Of a stretch of DNA of 40,617 nt, positions 1 to 8,124 are shown piece after piece. The notes under the pieces were generated by a model. It saw only the letters and a program-made list of their open reading frames with translations. It did not search any database and had not been told where the DNA came from. A program made the position numbers and the translations under genes. The stretch is from positions 196,472 to 237,088 of the forward strand of contig JAQUOV010000002.1 in the NCBI GenBank assembly GCA_028716965.1, read 5' to 3'. Each line of letters begins with the position of its first letter. Within the stretch, counting starts at the first letter, position 1. The DNA comes from Candidatus Omnitrophota bacterium. Lineage in GTDB: Bacteria; Omnitrophota; Gorgyraeia; Gygaellales; Profunditerraquicolaceae.

Positions 1-155
1 AGCCCCTTAAATCTTTCAAACGGAGGGTTATTTCTTATAATCCACAGTAAAAGTAGGGCGATGAGCGCAAAAGAATATACTGAGTTTGCCCAGGGGTAAG
101 CTAGTGATGAAATGAACGGCCGGATCAACAAGAGTGCTAACAGTAGATACTGCAT
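1..155 (-). CDS. Partial membrane protein, N-terminus only (O-antigen ligase/polymerase-like?)
   Basis: Reading the minus strand from an ATG at 155 gives 51 codons without a stop before the window edge, so the gene continues to the left. The peptide starts MQYLLLALLLIRPFISS and continues with a second hydrophobic stretch (SFALIALLLLWII) before a charged, Pro-containing turn (RNNPPFERFKG). Two closely spaced hydrophobic segments at the extreme N-terminus, with an Arg-Pro between them, resemble the start of multi-spanning O-antigen ligase/Wzy-type proteins, but 51 residues cannot prove a family. An in-frame TAG lies five codons upstream, so this ATG is the only plausible start. No good ribosome binding site precedes it. 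It is divergent from the ATP-grasp genes, across about 480 non-coding bases. Confidence 0.5.
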   Translation of the reverse strand, partial: MQYLLLALLLIRPFISSLAYPWANSVYSFALIALLLLWIIRNNPPFERFKG

Positions 156-347
156 GGTAAGGTAATTCTATTTTGAAATAATGCATATGTCAAACGAATA
201 ATTAAAGATTGAATTTAGCGGTTGCTTTACAGGCTGTTTTCAGATAAAACAGGGTTAAGCAGCGTTAAACCGCCATGCACGCCAAAATAAAATCAAAGAT
301 TCAGCGCATATATTATTTTATCGTCGGAAAACAGGCGCAAAAAATAC

Positions 348-376
348 TTGACAATAACAGGATATTATGGTAAAAA
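348..376 (+). promoter_or_regulatory. Predicted sigma70-type promoter
   Basis: TTGACA at 348-353 and TAAAAA at 371-376 are separated by 17 bp in an AT-rich stretch. The -35 is a perfect consensus match; the -10 is weak but resembles the TAAAAT boxes of the promoters at 17691 and 40437. Transcription would start near 383, more than 230 bases before the first long gene, and would first meet the terminator at 454-496. Confidence 0.5.
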
Positions 377-382
377 AATGAT

Positions 383-496
383 GTAAACAAAATGCAGAGC
401 AGTTCATTTAGGAGGTTGGATAATCTAAGTTGGGAAAAATTGGATGGATGTTTAAAGGGCTCATTATTGAAGGCAAATCTGGGCCCTTATTTTTTT
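383..496 (+). ncRNA. Possible small transcript or leader RNA
   Basis: A promoter at 348-376 and a terminator at 454-496 bracket about 110 bases. I do not recognise an SRP, 6S, tmRNA or known riboswitch core in it. An AGGAGG at 410-415 is followed directly by TTG, and that reading frame stays open past the terminator, but the spacing is too short for a normal start, so a peptide is unlikely. It could be a stand-alone small RNA or an attenuated leader of the ATP-grasp operon. Confidence 0.25.
454..496 (+). terminator. Rho-independent terminator
   Basis: AAGGGC at 455-460 pairs with GCCCTT at 483-488, and the 3' arm runs straight into a T-rich tail (ATTTTTTT, 489-496). The loop is long (22 nt) and the stem short, so strength is uncertain, but the GC stem followed by a T run is the normal arrangement. 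Confidence 0.5.
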
Positions 497-568
497 AATG
501 AGCGCATAATTTACGGAGGCTTAATTTTATATGGGCCGACGTAAGTTATATGTATGAAATAATGCGCC

Positions 569-603
569 ATGTGCCTAAATTTTGAGTGAAAATTTAGGCA
601 CAT
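569..603. repeat. Perfect 15-bp inverted repeat upstream of the ATP-grasp genes
   Basis: ATGTGCCTAAATTTT (569-583) and its exact reverse complement (589-603) flank the 5-nt loop GAGTG. It ends about 16 bases before the ribosome binding site of the first ATP-grasp gene. No T tract follows on either strand, so a terminator is unlikely. A leader hairpin or an operator is more plausible. A short frame (ATG at 531, reading MGRRKLYV then stop, with GGAGG at 515-519) ends just before it and could be a leader peptide or a gene remnant. Confidence 0.6.
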
Positions 604-636
604 CTTGCGAGACGGGATAAGGTGAAAGTAAATATT

Positions 637-1626
637 ATGAAAACTGTGGGGCTAACTTACGATTTAAAAACAGATTATAAATTTAAGGAAGGCGATCCGT
701 TGGATGCCAATGCCGAATTTGACCATCCTTCGACTATCGATGTCATCGGCAAGGCTATCGCCGCAAATGGGTTTAAGGTCAAAAAAATCGGCAATGCCGT
801 TAACCTTTTGGAAAAGATTGATAACCTTGAAGTGGATATTGTTTTTAATATTTCCGAGGGGCTTACCGGCAGGAACCGCGAATCCCAGGTGCCTATACTG
901 CTTGAAATGGCAGGAGTCCCTTTTGTAGGCGCGGATGCGTTAACTCTGGGGCTTACTTTGGATAAGGTTATGGCCAAGAAAATTTTTATCGCCGAAGGGA
1001 TACCCACTCCGAGGTTCTTTGAAGTTAACTCTGCGGAGGCCTTGGCCAACAATGATCATTGCAGGTTCCCGCTGATTGTGAAACCGCGTTTTGAGGGTTC
1101 ATCAAAGGGGTTAAGCGAGAGTTCACGGGTAGAAAATGCCGATGAACTTAAGAAACAAGTAGATTTTATTACCAGGACCTATAAACAGCCGGCTTTAGTC
1201 GAAGAGTTTATCTCCGGGCAGGAGTTCACTGTGGCTATCGTAGGCAATGAGAATCCCGAGATCATGCCTGTTGTACAGATAAAAATAGACGGGAGATTAA
1301 AATTAAATGAGAAGTTTTACACCTTCGCAAGGATTACTTCTGACAGGCTGGAATATATTTGTCCGGCTAAGATAAATCATGAGTTGAAAGATAAGCTGGG
1401 GGACCTGGCTTTAAAGGTTTATCGCAGCGTAGAGTGCCGGGATTTCGGCAGGGTAGATTTCCGGGTTGACAACGAAGGCAAACCGTATGTTTTAGAGATA
1501 AACCCACTGCCTTCTTTATCTACCGAAGATGTATTCATGCTTATCGCCCAAAATATCGGCATTACTTATGAACAGATGTTAGGCAAGATTTTAAACAGCG
1601 CGCTTCTCAGGAATGGGCTGAATTAA
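637..1626 (+). CDS. ATP-grasp ligase, D-Ala-D-Ala ligase-like (first of tandem pair)
   Basis: The protein has the D-Ala-D-Ala ligase/ATP-grasp layout. An N-terminal Rossmann-like part contains DIVFNISEG. A hinge motif VPFVGADALTLGLTLDK leads into the ATP-grasp core, with a lysine-containing strand (FPLIVKPRFEGSSKG), a hinge strand (PALVEEFISGQEF) and the metal-binding end VLEINPLPSLS. True Ddl enzymes carry a His-Gly motif where this protein has SEG, so the acceptor or donor amino acid is probably not D-alanine. I prefer the ATG at 637 (MKTVGLTYDLK) because it aligns with the start of the next gene (MRVALTYNLKK) and has AAGGTGA upstream; a GTG at 622 in the same frame is the alternative. It is followed without a gap by a paralogue and then by a KamA-type gene, suggesting a joint ligation pathway. 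Confidence 0.8.
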   Translation: MKTVGLTYDLKTDYKFKEGDPLDANAEFDHPSTIDVIGKAIAANGFKVKKIGNAVNLLEKIDNLEVDIVFNISEGLTGRNRESQVPILLEMAGVPFVGADALTLGLTLDKVMAKKIFIAEGIPTPRFFEVNSAEALANNDHCRFPLIVKPRFEGSSKGLSESSRVENADELKKQVDFITRTYKQPALVEEFISGQEFTVAIVGNENPEIMPVVQIKIDGRLKLNEKFYTFARITSDRLEYICPAKINHELKDKLGDLALKVYRSVECRDFGRVDFRVDNEGKPYVLEINPLPSLSTEDVFMLIAQNIGITYEQMLGKILNSALLRNGLN

Positions 1627-2628
1627 ATGAGAGTTGCTTTGACTTATAATCTAAAGAAAAAAGATCCTTTAAAGCCGGAGGATTATTTTTCCGAATGTGA
1701 TTCCGAGGAAACAATTAATTCTGTGATTACTGCGCTTAAGAATAAGGGGCATTCTGTTGAGGCGATTGATGTGGAATACCCGGCGCTGTTTTCTTACTTT
1801 AGGAAAAACCGCGTGGATATGGTTTTTAATATCGCCGAAGGCAAACATGGCCGTTTTCGCGAATCCGAGGTGCCGGCAGTCCTGGATTATTTAAATATAC
1901 CTTATACCGGTTCGGAAACCTTTTCCCTGGCTTTGGCGTTAAATAAGGCCTTAACCAAGAAGATATTAAAGGCGGAGAATATCCCTACCCCTAATTTTCA
2001 GCTCTTCACAAGAGGAAATGAAGAGTTATCTGCGGATTTGGTTTTTCCGTTGATTGTCAAGCCTAACTGTGAGGGGTCAGCCAAGGGGATAAATAAGACG
2101 AATGTAGTCCATGATAGAGAGGAACTTTTTAAGAAGATCAGAGAGTGCATAGAAGTATATAAGCAGGAAGCGTTGGTCGAAGAATTTATCGAGGGCAAGG
2201 AATTAACAGTGGGCATCCTGGAAAACGGGAAAACCCGCGTACTGCCTATTTTAGAGATTGATTTTTCTAACTGTAAAAAGAGCGGCGAATATTTTTATTC
2301 CTGGAAAATGAAAGAATTCCAGGGTAATAGTGAGTTAGGACTGGTACCTGAGTTTTATTGTCCTGCAAGGCTGGATAAAGATGTTGCGGATAAGGTAAAA
2401 GACGTAGCATTACGCACGCACCGTGCTGTGGGTTGCCTGGATATTTCGCGCACCGACATTCGTCTGGATAAGTCCAATACCCCTTATGTATTGGAGATTA
2501 ATCCTTTGCCCGGACTAGACCCTAAGGAATCCAATTTCCCGATAATGGCTTATGCTGAAGGGATGGCATATGATGATCTCATTGAGGCAATATTAATAAG
2601 TGCCTCAGAAAGGAAAAGGTTAAATTGA
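1627..2628 (+). CDS. ATP-grasp ligase, D-Ala-D-Ala ligase-like (second of tandem pair)
   Basis: This 333-residue protein is a clear paralogue of the preceding one and starts at the base after its stop codon. It has the same landmarks: DMVFNIAEG, the RESEVP motif, IPYTGSETFSLALALNK, FPLIVKPNCEGSAKG, ALVEEFIEGKE and the metal-binding YVLEINPLPGLD. It too lacks the canonical Ddl His-Gly motif. The acceptor-side segment near residues 215-245 is longer and more polar than in the first copy, so the two may use different substrates or act in sequence. Its stop TGA overlaps the TTG start of the KamA-like gene, which argues for translational coupling. The enzyme should form a peptide-like amide through an acyl-phosphate intermediate; the substrate is unknown. 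Confidence 0.82.
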   Translation: MRVALTYNLKKKDPLKPEDYFSECDSEETINSVITALKNKGHSVEAIDVEYPALFSYFRKNRVDMVFNIAEGKHGRFRESEVPAVLDYLNIPYTGSETFSLALALNKALTKKILKAENIPTPNFQLFTRGNEELSADLVFPLIVKPNCEGSAKGINKTNVVHDREELFKKIRECIEVYKQEALVEEFIEGKELTVGILENGKTRVLPILEIDFSNCKKSGEYFYSWKMKEFQGNSELGLVPEFYCPARLDKDVADKVKDVALRTHRAVGCLDISRTDIRLDKSNTPYVLEINPLPGLDPKESNFPIMAYAEGMAYDDLIEAILISASERKRLN

Positions 2629-3812
2629 ATAACCCCTCAAGTTTAGAGATCCAAAAAGCGCAAATTGAGACACCTGCTATTCCCCGACCGCCGAAACGTT
2701 CAAGAGATTACCAGCAAATTCCCCTTTATAAAGATGTCAACCCCCTGGATTGGGAAGATTGGCATTGGCAGCTTAAACATAGGATATGCACCAAGGAAGA
2801 ACTGACCCAGATTATTAAGCTTACACCCCAAGAAGAAAGAGGAATCGATAAGGCCAGGGGGAGATTGTCTATGGCTATTACTCCTTATTGGGCAAGCCTG
2901 ATAGATGTTGAAGACCCCAATTGTCCTATAAGAAGACAATCTGTACCGGTCAGCGATGAATTTGCCGTTTCCCCTCACGAAATGGCAGATCCTTGCGCCG
3001 AAGACCGCGATTCACCCGTACCTCATTTGGTTCACCGTTATCCGGACAGGGTCCTATTATTGGCTACGGATCACTGTGCCATGTATTGCCGGCACTGCAC
3101 ACGTCGCCGCTTGGTAGGGGATCACGAAACAAAAGAGGCAAACCCGGAGACCAAGCTTGATGCAGCATTAGAGTATATAAAAACAAACCGCAAGATAAGG
3201 GATGTTTTGATTTCCGGAGGAGACCCTCTAATATTGGAGGATGAGGTCTTGGAATCTTTGATCTCCAAGATCCGTACCATATCGCATGTTGAACTATTGA
3301 GGATAGGCACACGTATACCGGTAACATTGCCGCAGCGGATTACTGAAAAGTTGGTAAATATGCTTAAAAAATACTCACCCATTTGGATAAGCATACATTT
3401 TAACCACCCTAAAGAGATCACTAAGCGTTGTAAGAATGCCTGCGATATGCTCTCGGAATCCGGAGTGCCTTTAGGCAGCCAATCGGTGCTTCTGAAAGGG
3501 ATTAATGACCGGCCGTATATTATGAAGCGCCTGGTGCATGATCTCTTGCAGATAAGGGTAAGACCTTATTATATTTATCAGTGCGATCCGGTTAGGGGTA
3601 CGCAGCATTTCCGCACTCCTGTTGCTACCGGCATAAATATTATCGAAAAATTGCGCGGGCATACTTCAGGGTATGCCGTCCCCACTTACGTCATTGATGG
3701 CCCGGGCGGAGGCGGGAAAATTCCCATAGGCCCGAATTATATCCTTTCCCAGGCCAAAGGAAAATATGTGTTGCGTAATTATAAGGGCAAGATCTATACC
3801 TACCTGGAATAG
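2625..3812 (+). CDS. KamA-family radical SAM protein (lysine 2,3-aminomutase-like)
   Basis: The radical SAM cluster motif is Cys151, Cys155, Cys158 (CAMYCRHC). The PLP-binding lysine lies in PGGGGK (Lys365). Residues matching the two aspartates that hold the substrate epsilon-amine in clostridial lysine 2,3-aminomutase are present: Asp321 in YQCDPVRG and Asp358 seven residues before the PLP lysine. That favours free L-lysine as substrate and beta-lysine as product over the EF-P-modifying EpmB type. The TTG start at 2625 overlaps the upstream stop; GGAAAAGG lies upstream. The 395-residue length is normal for the family. No acetyltransferase (AblB) gene is adjacent, so the N-acetyl-beta-lysine osmolyte route is not indicated. 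The ATP-grasp neighbours suggest the product is ligated into a peptide or conjugate. Confidence 0.85.
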   Translation: MNNPSSLEIQKAQIETPAIPRPPKRSRDYQQIPLYKDVNPLDWEDWHWQLKHRICTKEELTQIIKLTPQEERGIDKARGRLSMAITPYWASLIDVEDPNCPIRRQSVPVSDEFAVSPHEMADPCAEDRDSPVPHLVHRYPDRVLLLATDHCAMYCRHCTRRRLVGDHETKEANPETKLDAALEYIKTNRKIRDVLISGGDPLILEDEVLESLISKIRTISHVELLRIGTRIPVTLPQRITEKLVNMLKKYSPIWISIHFNHPKEITKRCKNACDMLSESGVPLGSQSVLLKGINDRPYIMKRLVHDLLQIRVRPYYIYQCDPVRGTQHFRTPVATGINIIEKLRGHTSGYAVPTYVIDGPGGGGKIPIGPNYILSQAKGKYVLRNYKGKIYTYLE

Positions 3813-3855
3813 TTTTTAAGTTAACTGGCTTCTTTTTCTTAAAAAGGGGCGTAAT

Positions 3856-5817
3856 ATGGATGCTAAGAATAAAAGGAATTTTATCCTCTTAGGACATGCC
3901 CAGTCAGGAAAGACCACCCTTGCCGAAAGCCTGCTTTATCTTACCAAGGCTGTAAACCGTAAAGGAAAAGTTGAGGATGGTTCTACGGTAAGCGATTATA
4001 GTTTTGATGAAATTGAAAGAAAGAATTCCATAAATTTAAGCTTGCTCTTTTGTGATTATGAAGGTTGCCGTATCCAGTTTATTGATACGCCGGGATACGC
4101 TGATTTCTTTGGTGAAGTAATTGCGGCCGTGCGCGCAGTAGACAGCGCGATTATTGTCGTGGATGCCTCAAGCGGTATACAGGTGGGCGCTGAGCGTGCC
4201 TGGCAGATGCTGGAAGCAGCCGGCATTCCTTGCATGATATTTATCAATAAGATTGACAAAGAGGGGGCCGATGTTAATAAGGTCCTGGCGGATTTAAAAT
4301 CAAATTTTTCCAAGAACTGCGTAATCATAGAATCATTGGAAGACCCGCTTTTGATGGAGGCAATCGCCGAAAGCGACGATAACCTTCTGGAGAAATATCT
4401 GTCGGTATTGCGATTGTCGTTAGATGAGATTAAAAGCGGATTAGCCGCGGCAGTTCATAAACGCAAGCTTTTTCCGGTGGTTTCCGGTTCTGCGCTGACG
4501 GATAAAGGGATCAAGGGTTTGCTTGAGGATATATTGCAGTATTTCCCCAGTCCTTTGGAGAGACTCCCCGTGATGGCGGCTAACCCTTTAAAGCCGGATG
4601 AGATAAAAGAGGTGGTTTTAACAGAAGGGGCCCCTTTTTCAGCTTTTGTTTTTAAAAATATCTCCGATCCTTATGTGGGACAGCTTTCGCTATTACGCAT
4701 TTTCTCCGGGACGCTTACCTCCAACTCCAGCTTTTATAATGTCAACAAGAAGGCAAAGGAAAGAATCGGCCAGATCAATATCCTGCAGGGCAGGGAGCAA
4801 AGGGGGGTAGAGGCGGCTTCCTGCGGTGATATTATAGCCATACCGAAACTTAAAGAAACAAATGTTTCTGATTCTTTGAGCCAGGATAAGGAGCAGTTTT
4901 TGTTTGATGCCCTGGTCTTCCCGGAACCAGCTATCTCTGCTTCGGTAAAGCTTAAATCCCGCGAGGATGAGGAGAAGATTGCCGTGGCTTTGCATAAATT
5001 GACTATGGATGACCCGACATTTAAGGTCTCACACGATACGCAGACCAAGGAGCTGCTTATCTCCGGCTTAGGTGATTTGCACCTTGATGTAATGGTGGCC
5101 AGGATGAAAAAAAGATTCAATGTCGCTGTGGAATTAGGCATCCCCAAGGTTTCATATAAAGAAACGATTACCAAAAGTGCCAGGGTTCAGGGGAAATTTA
5201 AAAGGCAATCCGGAGGCCGCGGCCAATATGGGGATTGTACTATTGAAGTGCAACCTTTAGAGAGAGGCAAGGGCTTGGAGTTTGTGGATAAGATATTCGG
5301 AGGGGCAATCCCGCGTAATTTTATCCCATCGGTTGAAAAAGGCGTACGCCAGGCAGCCGGCGAAGGGGCAGTAGCCGGTTACCCGATAGAAGACCTGCGT
5401 GTTACTCTGGTAGACGGTTCATATCATGAAGTTGATTCTTCGGATATGGCATTTCAGATCGCAGGCGCCATGGCCCTCAGAAAGGCGGTAAACGAAGCCG
5501 CTCCGGCGTTACTTGAACCGATTATGGAGGTGGAAGTCACTATTCCTGAAGAATGTTTAGGCGCAATTACCGGGGATATCAACTCCCGGCGCGGCCGCAT
5601 AATAGGGATGGAGATTAAGGGTAAGACGCAAGTAGTAAAGGCCAATGTCCCTTTATCGGAGATGTTCAAGTATACCAATGACCTGCGTTCGATTACCGCA
5701 GGGCGCGGTTCGTATGTAATGCACATGTCTCACTATGAAAACCTTCCGCATAAGATTGCCTTGCCGATTATTAACCAATATCAGTCCTCCAGGAAACAAG
5801 AGGAAACCAGCCGTTAA
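3856..5817 (+). CDS. Elongation factor G-like translational GTPase
   Basis: The N-terminal GTPase domain has the P-loop GHAQSGKTT (residues about 13-21), DTPGYADF and NKID. Domains II to V follow, including the domain III-IV junction region RQSGGRGQYGDC and a domain V ending in a region rich in GRGSYVM. At 653 residues it is shorter than canonical EF-G (about 690-700). The switch I region lacks the strict RGITI of EF-G (here ERKNSINLS), which marks it as an EF-G paralogue (EF-G2/FusA-like) and not the main elongation factor. GGGGCG precedes the ATG. The next gene, six bases downstream, encodes a YchF-like C-terminal domain, so both products may act at the ribosome. Confidence 0.85.
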   Translation: MDAKNKRNFILLGHAQSGKTTLAESLLYLTKAVNRKGKVEDGSTVSDYSFDEIERKNSINLSLLFCDYEGCRIQFIDTPGYADFFGEVIAAVRAVDSAIIVVDASSGIQVGAERAWQMLEAAGIPCMIFINKIDKEGADVNKVLADLKSNFSKNCVIIESLEDPLLMEAIAESDDNLLEKYLSVLRLSLDEIKSGLAAAVHKRKLFPVVSGSALTDKGIKGLLEDILQYFPSPLERLPVMAANPLKPDEIKEVVLTEGAPFSAFVFKNISDPYVGQLSLLRIFSGTLTSNSSFYNVNKKAKERIGQINILQGREQRGVEAASCGDIIAIPKLKETNVSDSLSQDKEQFLFDALVFPEPAISASVKLKSREDEEKIAVALHKLTMDDPTFKVSHDTQTKELLISGLGDLHLDVMVARMKKRFNVAVELGIPKVSYKETITKSARVQGKFKRQSGGRGQYGDCTIEVQPLERGKGLEFVDKIFGGAIPRNFIPSVEKGVRQAAGEGAVAGYPIEDLRVTLVDGSYHEVDSSDMAFQIAGAMALRKAVNEAAPALLEPIMEVEVTIPEECLGAITGDINSRRGRIIGMEIKGKTQVVKANVPLSEMFKYTNDLRSITAGRGSYVMHMSHYENLPHKIALPIINQYQSSRKQEETSR

Positions 5818-5822
5818 TTATT

Positions 5823-6524
5823 ATGAAAATAAGCGTATTTGCAATACCGGAAATTGTTTTAGGTAAACATAATGTTAAAGACTTGAGGCTTGACCAGGCA
5901 GACAAGCTGGTGAAGGCCAAAAAGAAAACTTATCCTCAGGTAGAGATAGTTGGCGAGGATCTGGCTTTAGAAGCGGATATTATTATTATCCCAAAGGACG
6001 TCAAAACGGATTTGATTCTAAAAGACTTGGATTTTGTGGAAACACGTTTAAACAGGTCTCCGGAAGAGAAAGAAAAGATATTATTGAATAAAATGAGGGA
6101 GGTTCTGGAAAGGGAGGATTTTCTCTCTACGATGGATTTATCCGGCGAGGATAAAGAGCTGGTCTCCGGATATGGATTGCTTACCCTTAAACCGGTAATG
6201 GTAATAAATAAAGAAGAAGCAGAAGATGTGAGCGGGCTGTTGGCCAGGGCCTTGGCGCAAAGCGGATTTATTTGTTTCCTTACCGTAGGAGACAAGGAGA
6301 ACCGTGCCTGGTTGATTAGGAAAGGCACTACTGCCTGGGAAGCGGCAGGAGCCATACATTCGGATATACAGCAGGGTTTTATCCGCGCTGAAATAATAAG
6401 TTTTGCCGATTTTATCCAAGCGCAGGGGGAAACCCAAGCTAAGCAGGCAGGCAAGATGCGTCTTGAGCAGAAAGAATATATCATGCAGGATGCAGATTTA
6501 GCCAACTTCCGCTTTAACAAGTGA
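5823..6524 (+). CDS. YchF/OLA1 C-terminal (DUF933, TGS-like) domain protein without GTPase domain
   Basis: Residues 62-100 (DLILKDLDFVETRLNR onward) match the coiled-coil start of YchF. LLTLKPVMVINKEE (119-132) matches its LTxKP motif. The last 70 residues (RKGTTAWEAAGAIHSDI, then QGFIRAEI, DFIQAQG and YIMQDADLANFRFNK) match the TGS-like end. The first 60 residues contain no P-loop, DxxG or NxxE motif, although YchF normally begins with a complete G domain of about 200 residues. The reading frame is intact and ends with the expected FRFN. No ribosome binding site is visible at 5823, so it is probably coupled to the EF-G-like gene. It could be a ribosome-binding regulator that has lost nucleotide hydrolysis. 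Confidence 0.75.
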   Translation: MKISVFAIPEIVLGKHNVKDLRLDQADKLVKAKKKTYPQVEIVGEDLALEADIIIIPKDVKTDLILKDLDFVETRLNRSPEEKEKILLNKMREVLEREDFLSTMDLSGEDKELVSGYGLLTLKPVMVINKEEAEDVSGLLARALAQSGFICFLTVGDKENRAWLIRKGTTAWEAAGAIHSDIQQGFIRAEIISFADFIQAQGETQAKQAGKMRLEQKEYIMQDADLANFRFNK

Positions 6525-6567
6525 GTTATCCCGGTGGATGTATTGTTGTCAAGGATGGAGAGAAACA

Positions 6568-8124
6568 ATGGTTAAGATAAAGCGGGCGCTCATCAGCTTG
6601 TCAGATAAGACCGGTATCGTGGAACTGGCCAGGGAGCTAAGGAAATTTGGCGTGGAGATTATTTCCACTGGCGGCACGGCAAAACTGCTGCGCGAAAATA
6701 ATATTCAGGTTAAAGAGGTTTCTCTGTATACTGGTTTTCCCGAGATGCTCGACGGCAGGGTAAAAACTTTGCACCCTAAGATCCACGCCGGCCTGCTTGC
6801 TTTGCGCAACAACCAGGAACATATGCAGGCTTTAAAAGAACAGAATATCGGTCTGATTGACCTGGTTGTGGTCAACCTCTACCCTTTCGAGGAAACTGCC
6901 CGTAAGCCCGGCGTAAGTATCAATGAAATTATTGAGAATATTGATATCGGTGGACCGTCCATGCTGCGTTCGGCTGCTAAAAATCATCAGTCCGTGGCGG
7001 TAATCTGCAATCCGGACCGCTACGCGCAGGTAATTGCCGAACTGCGAAAGAATAACGGCGCCCTGCCGGAAGGTTTAATGCGACAGTTAGGTATTGAAGC
7101 TTATCTGCATACCAGCAAATACGATGCCGCTATATATAATTACCTGAGCGCTTATTTTAAAACCGGCAAAACTAAGGAAGTCTTCCCCGATGAATTGGTT
7201 CTGTCTTTCGAGAAACTGCAAGGTTTGCGTTACGGAGAAAACCCGCATCAGCAGGCAGCCTTTTATAAGGAAAAAGGCAAAGCAAGAGGGTTAGTTAACG
7301 CCCGCCAGTTGCAGGGAAAAGAGCTCTCATTCAACAATATCCTTGACCTTAACTCCGCATTTGAATTAGTGAAGGAATTTAAATGTCCGGCTGCTGTGAT
7401 TGTCAAACATAATAATCCCTGCGGGGTTGCAGAAAGCCGGTCTTTGCTTAAGGCCTATTTAAATGCCTGGAAATGCGATAAACTTTCAGCGTTCGGCGGG
7501 ATTGTGGCATTAAACAGAAGAATGGATCTAGCTACTGCCAGGGCTGTGCTTAAAAGTGGTTTTCTGGAATGTATTATAGCTCCTGCTTATGGCAAGGGGG
7601 CTTTGGATTTGTTTAAAGATAAAAAGAACCTGCGTTTGCTGGAGTTGGATGATTTGAATATTATTGATGAGGCGGAGTTTAAGCGCGTCAGCGGCGGTAT
7701 GCTTTTACAGGGTAAAGACCTGCTTACTCTTGACGTAAACAACCTTAAAGTGGTCACTGAGAAGAAACCCAGCCAGGCGCAAATGAAAAGCTTAATCTTT
7801 GGCTGGGCGGTTGCCAAACATGCCAAATCCAATGCTATTATTTTTACAAAAGGCACCAAGACCGTAGGTATAGGCGCCGGGCAAATGTCCCGCGTAGATT
7901 CGGTAATGATTGCCAGGAAAAAATCATCAGATCTCAGCCAAGGCTGTTGCATGGCTTCAGACGCATTCTTTCCGAAAGAAGATGCGATCTCCTGGGCGCA
8001 TAAGGCAGGCGTGCAGGCGATAATCCAGCCGGGAGGCTCTATCGCCGACCAGAAGATTATTAAGGCCTGTGATAAATATAAAATTGCCATGGTTACAACA
8101 GGCATAAGGCATTTCAGGCATTAA
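6568..8124 (+). CDS. purH: Bifunctional AICAR transformylase / IMP cyclohydrolase
   Basis: PurH catalyses the last two steps of de novo IMP synthesis, using 10-formyl-tetrahydrofolate. The N-terminal cyclohydrolase (MGS-like) domain shows SLSDKTG, STGGT and GRVKTLHPKIHAG. The transformylase part shows LRYGENPHQ, the active-site lysine-histidine in VKHNNPCG, and a C-terminal SDAFFPKEDAI and QPGGSI. The 518-residue length is normal. I start at ATG 6568 because GGAGAG lies just upstream and the family begins with this sequence; an in-frame ATG at 6538 would add ten unlikely residues. No other purine gene is nearby. The folate link to folC, mnmE and folE downstream is consistent with a one-carbon gene group. 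Confidence 0.95.
   Translation: MVKIKRALISLSDKTGIVELARELRKFGVEIISTGGTAKLLRENNIQVKEVSLYTGFPEMLDGRVKTLHPKIHAGLLALRNNQEHMQALKEQNIGLIDLVVVNLYPFEETARKPGVSINEIIENIDIGGPSMLRSAAKNHQSVAVICNPDRYAQVIAELRKNNGALPEGLMRQLGIEAYLHTSKYDAAIYNYLSAYFKTGKTKEVFPDELVLSFEKLQGLRYGENPHQQAAFYKEKGKARGLVNARQLQGKELSFNNILDLNSAFELVKEFKCPAAVIVKHNNPCGVAESRSLLKAYLNAWKCDKLSAFGGIVALNRRMDLATARAVLKSGFLECIIAPAYGKGALDLFKDKKNLRLLELDDLNIIDEAEFKRVSGGMLLQGKDLLTLDVNNLKVVTEKKPSQAQMKSLIFGWAVAKHAKSNAIIFTKGTKTVGIGAGQMSRVDSVMIARKKSSDLSQGCCMASDAFFPKEDAISWAHKAGVQAIIQPGGSIADQKIIKACDKYKIAMVTTGIRHFRH

Noticed and set aside
383..496. SRP RNA or 6S RNA
   Set aside because: The GGAAGG-type tetraloop region of SRP and the open bubble of 6S RNA are not found.
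637..2628. Housekeeping D-Ala-D-Ala ligase (ddl)
   Set aside because: No mur/fts genes nearby, two copies in tandem, and the Ddl His-Gly motif is absent in both.
5936..6568. Minus-strand open frame of 210 codons opposite the YchF-like gene
   Set aside because: Composition is that of an antisense frame; the + strand frame has clear family motifs.
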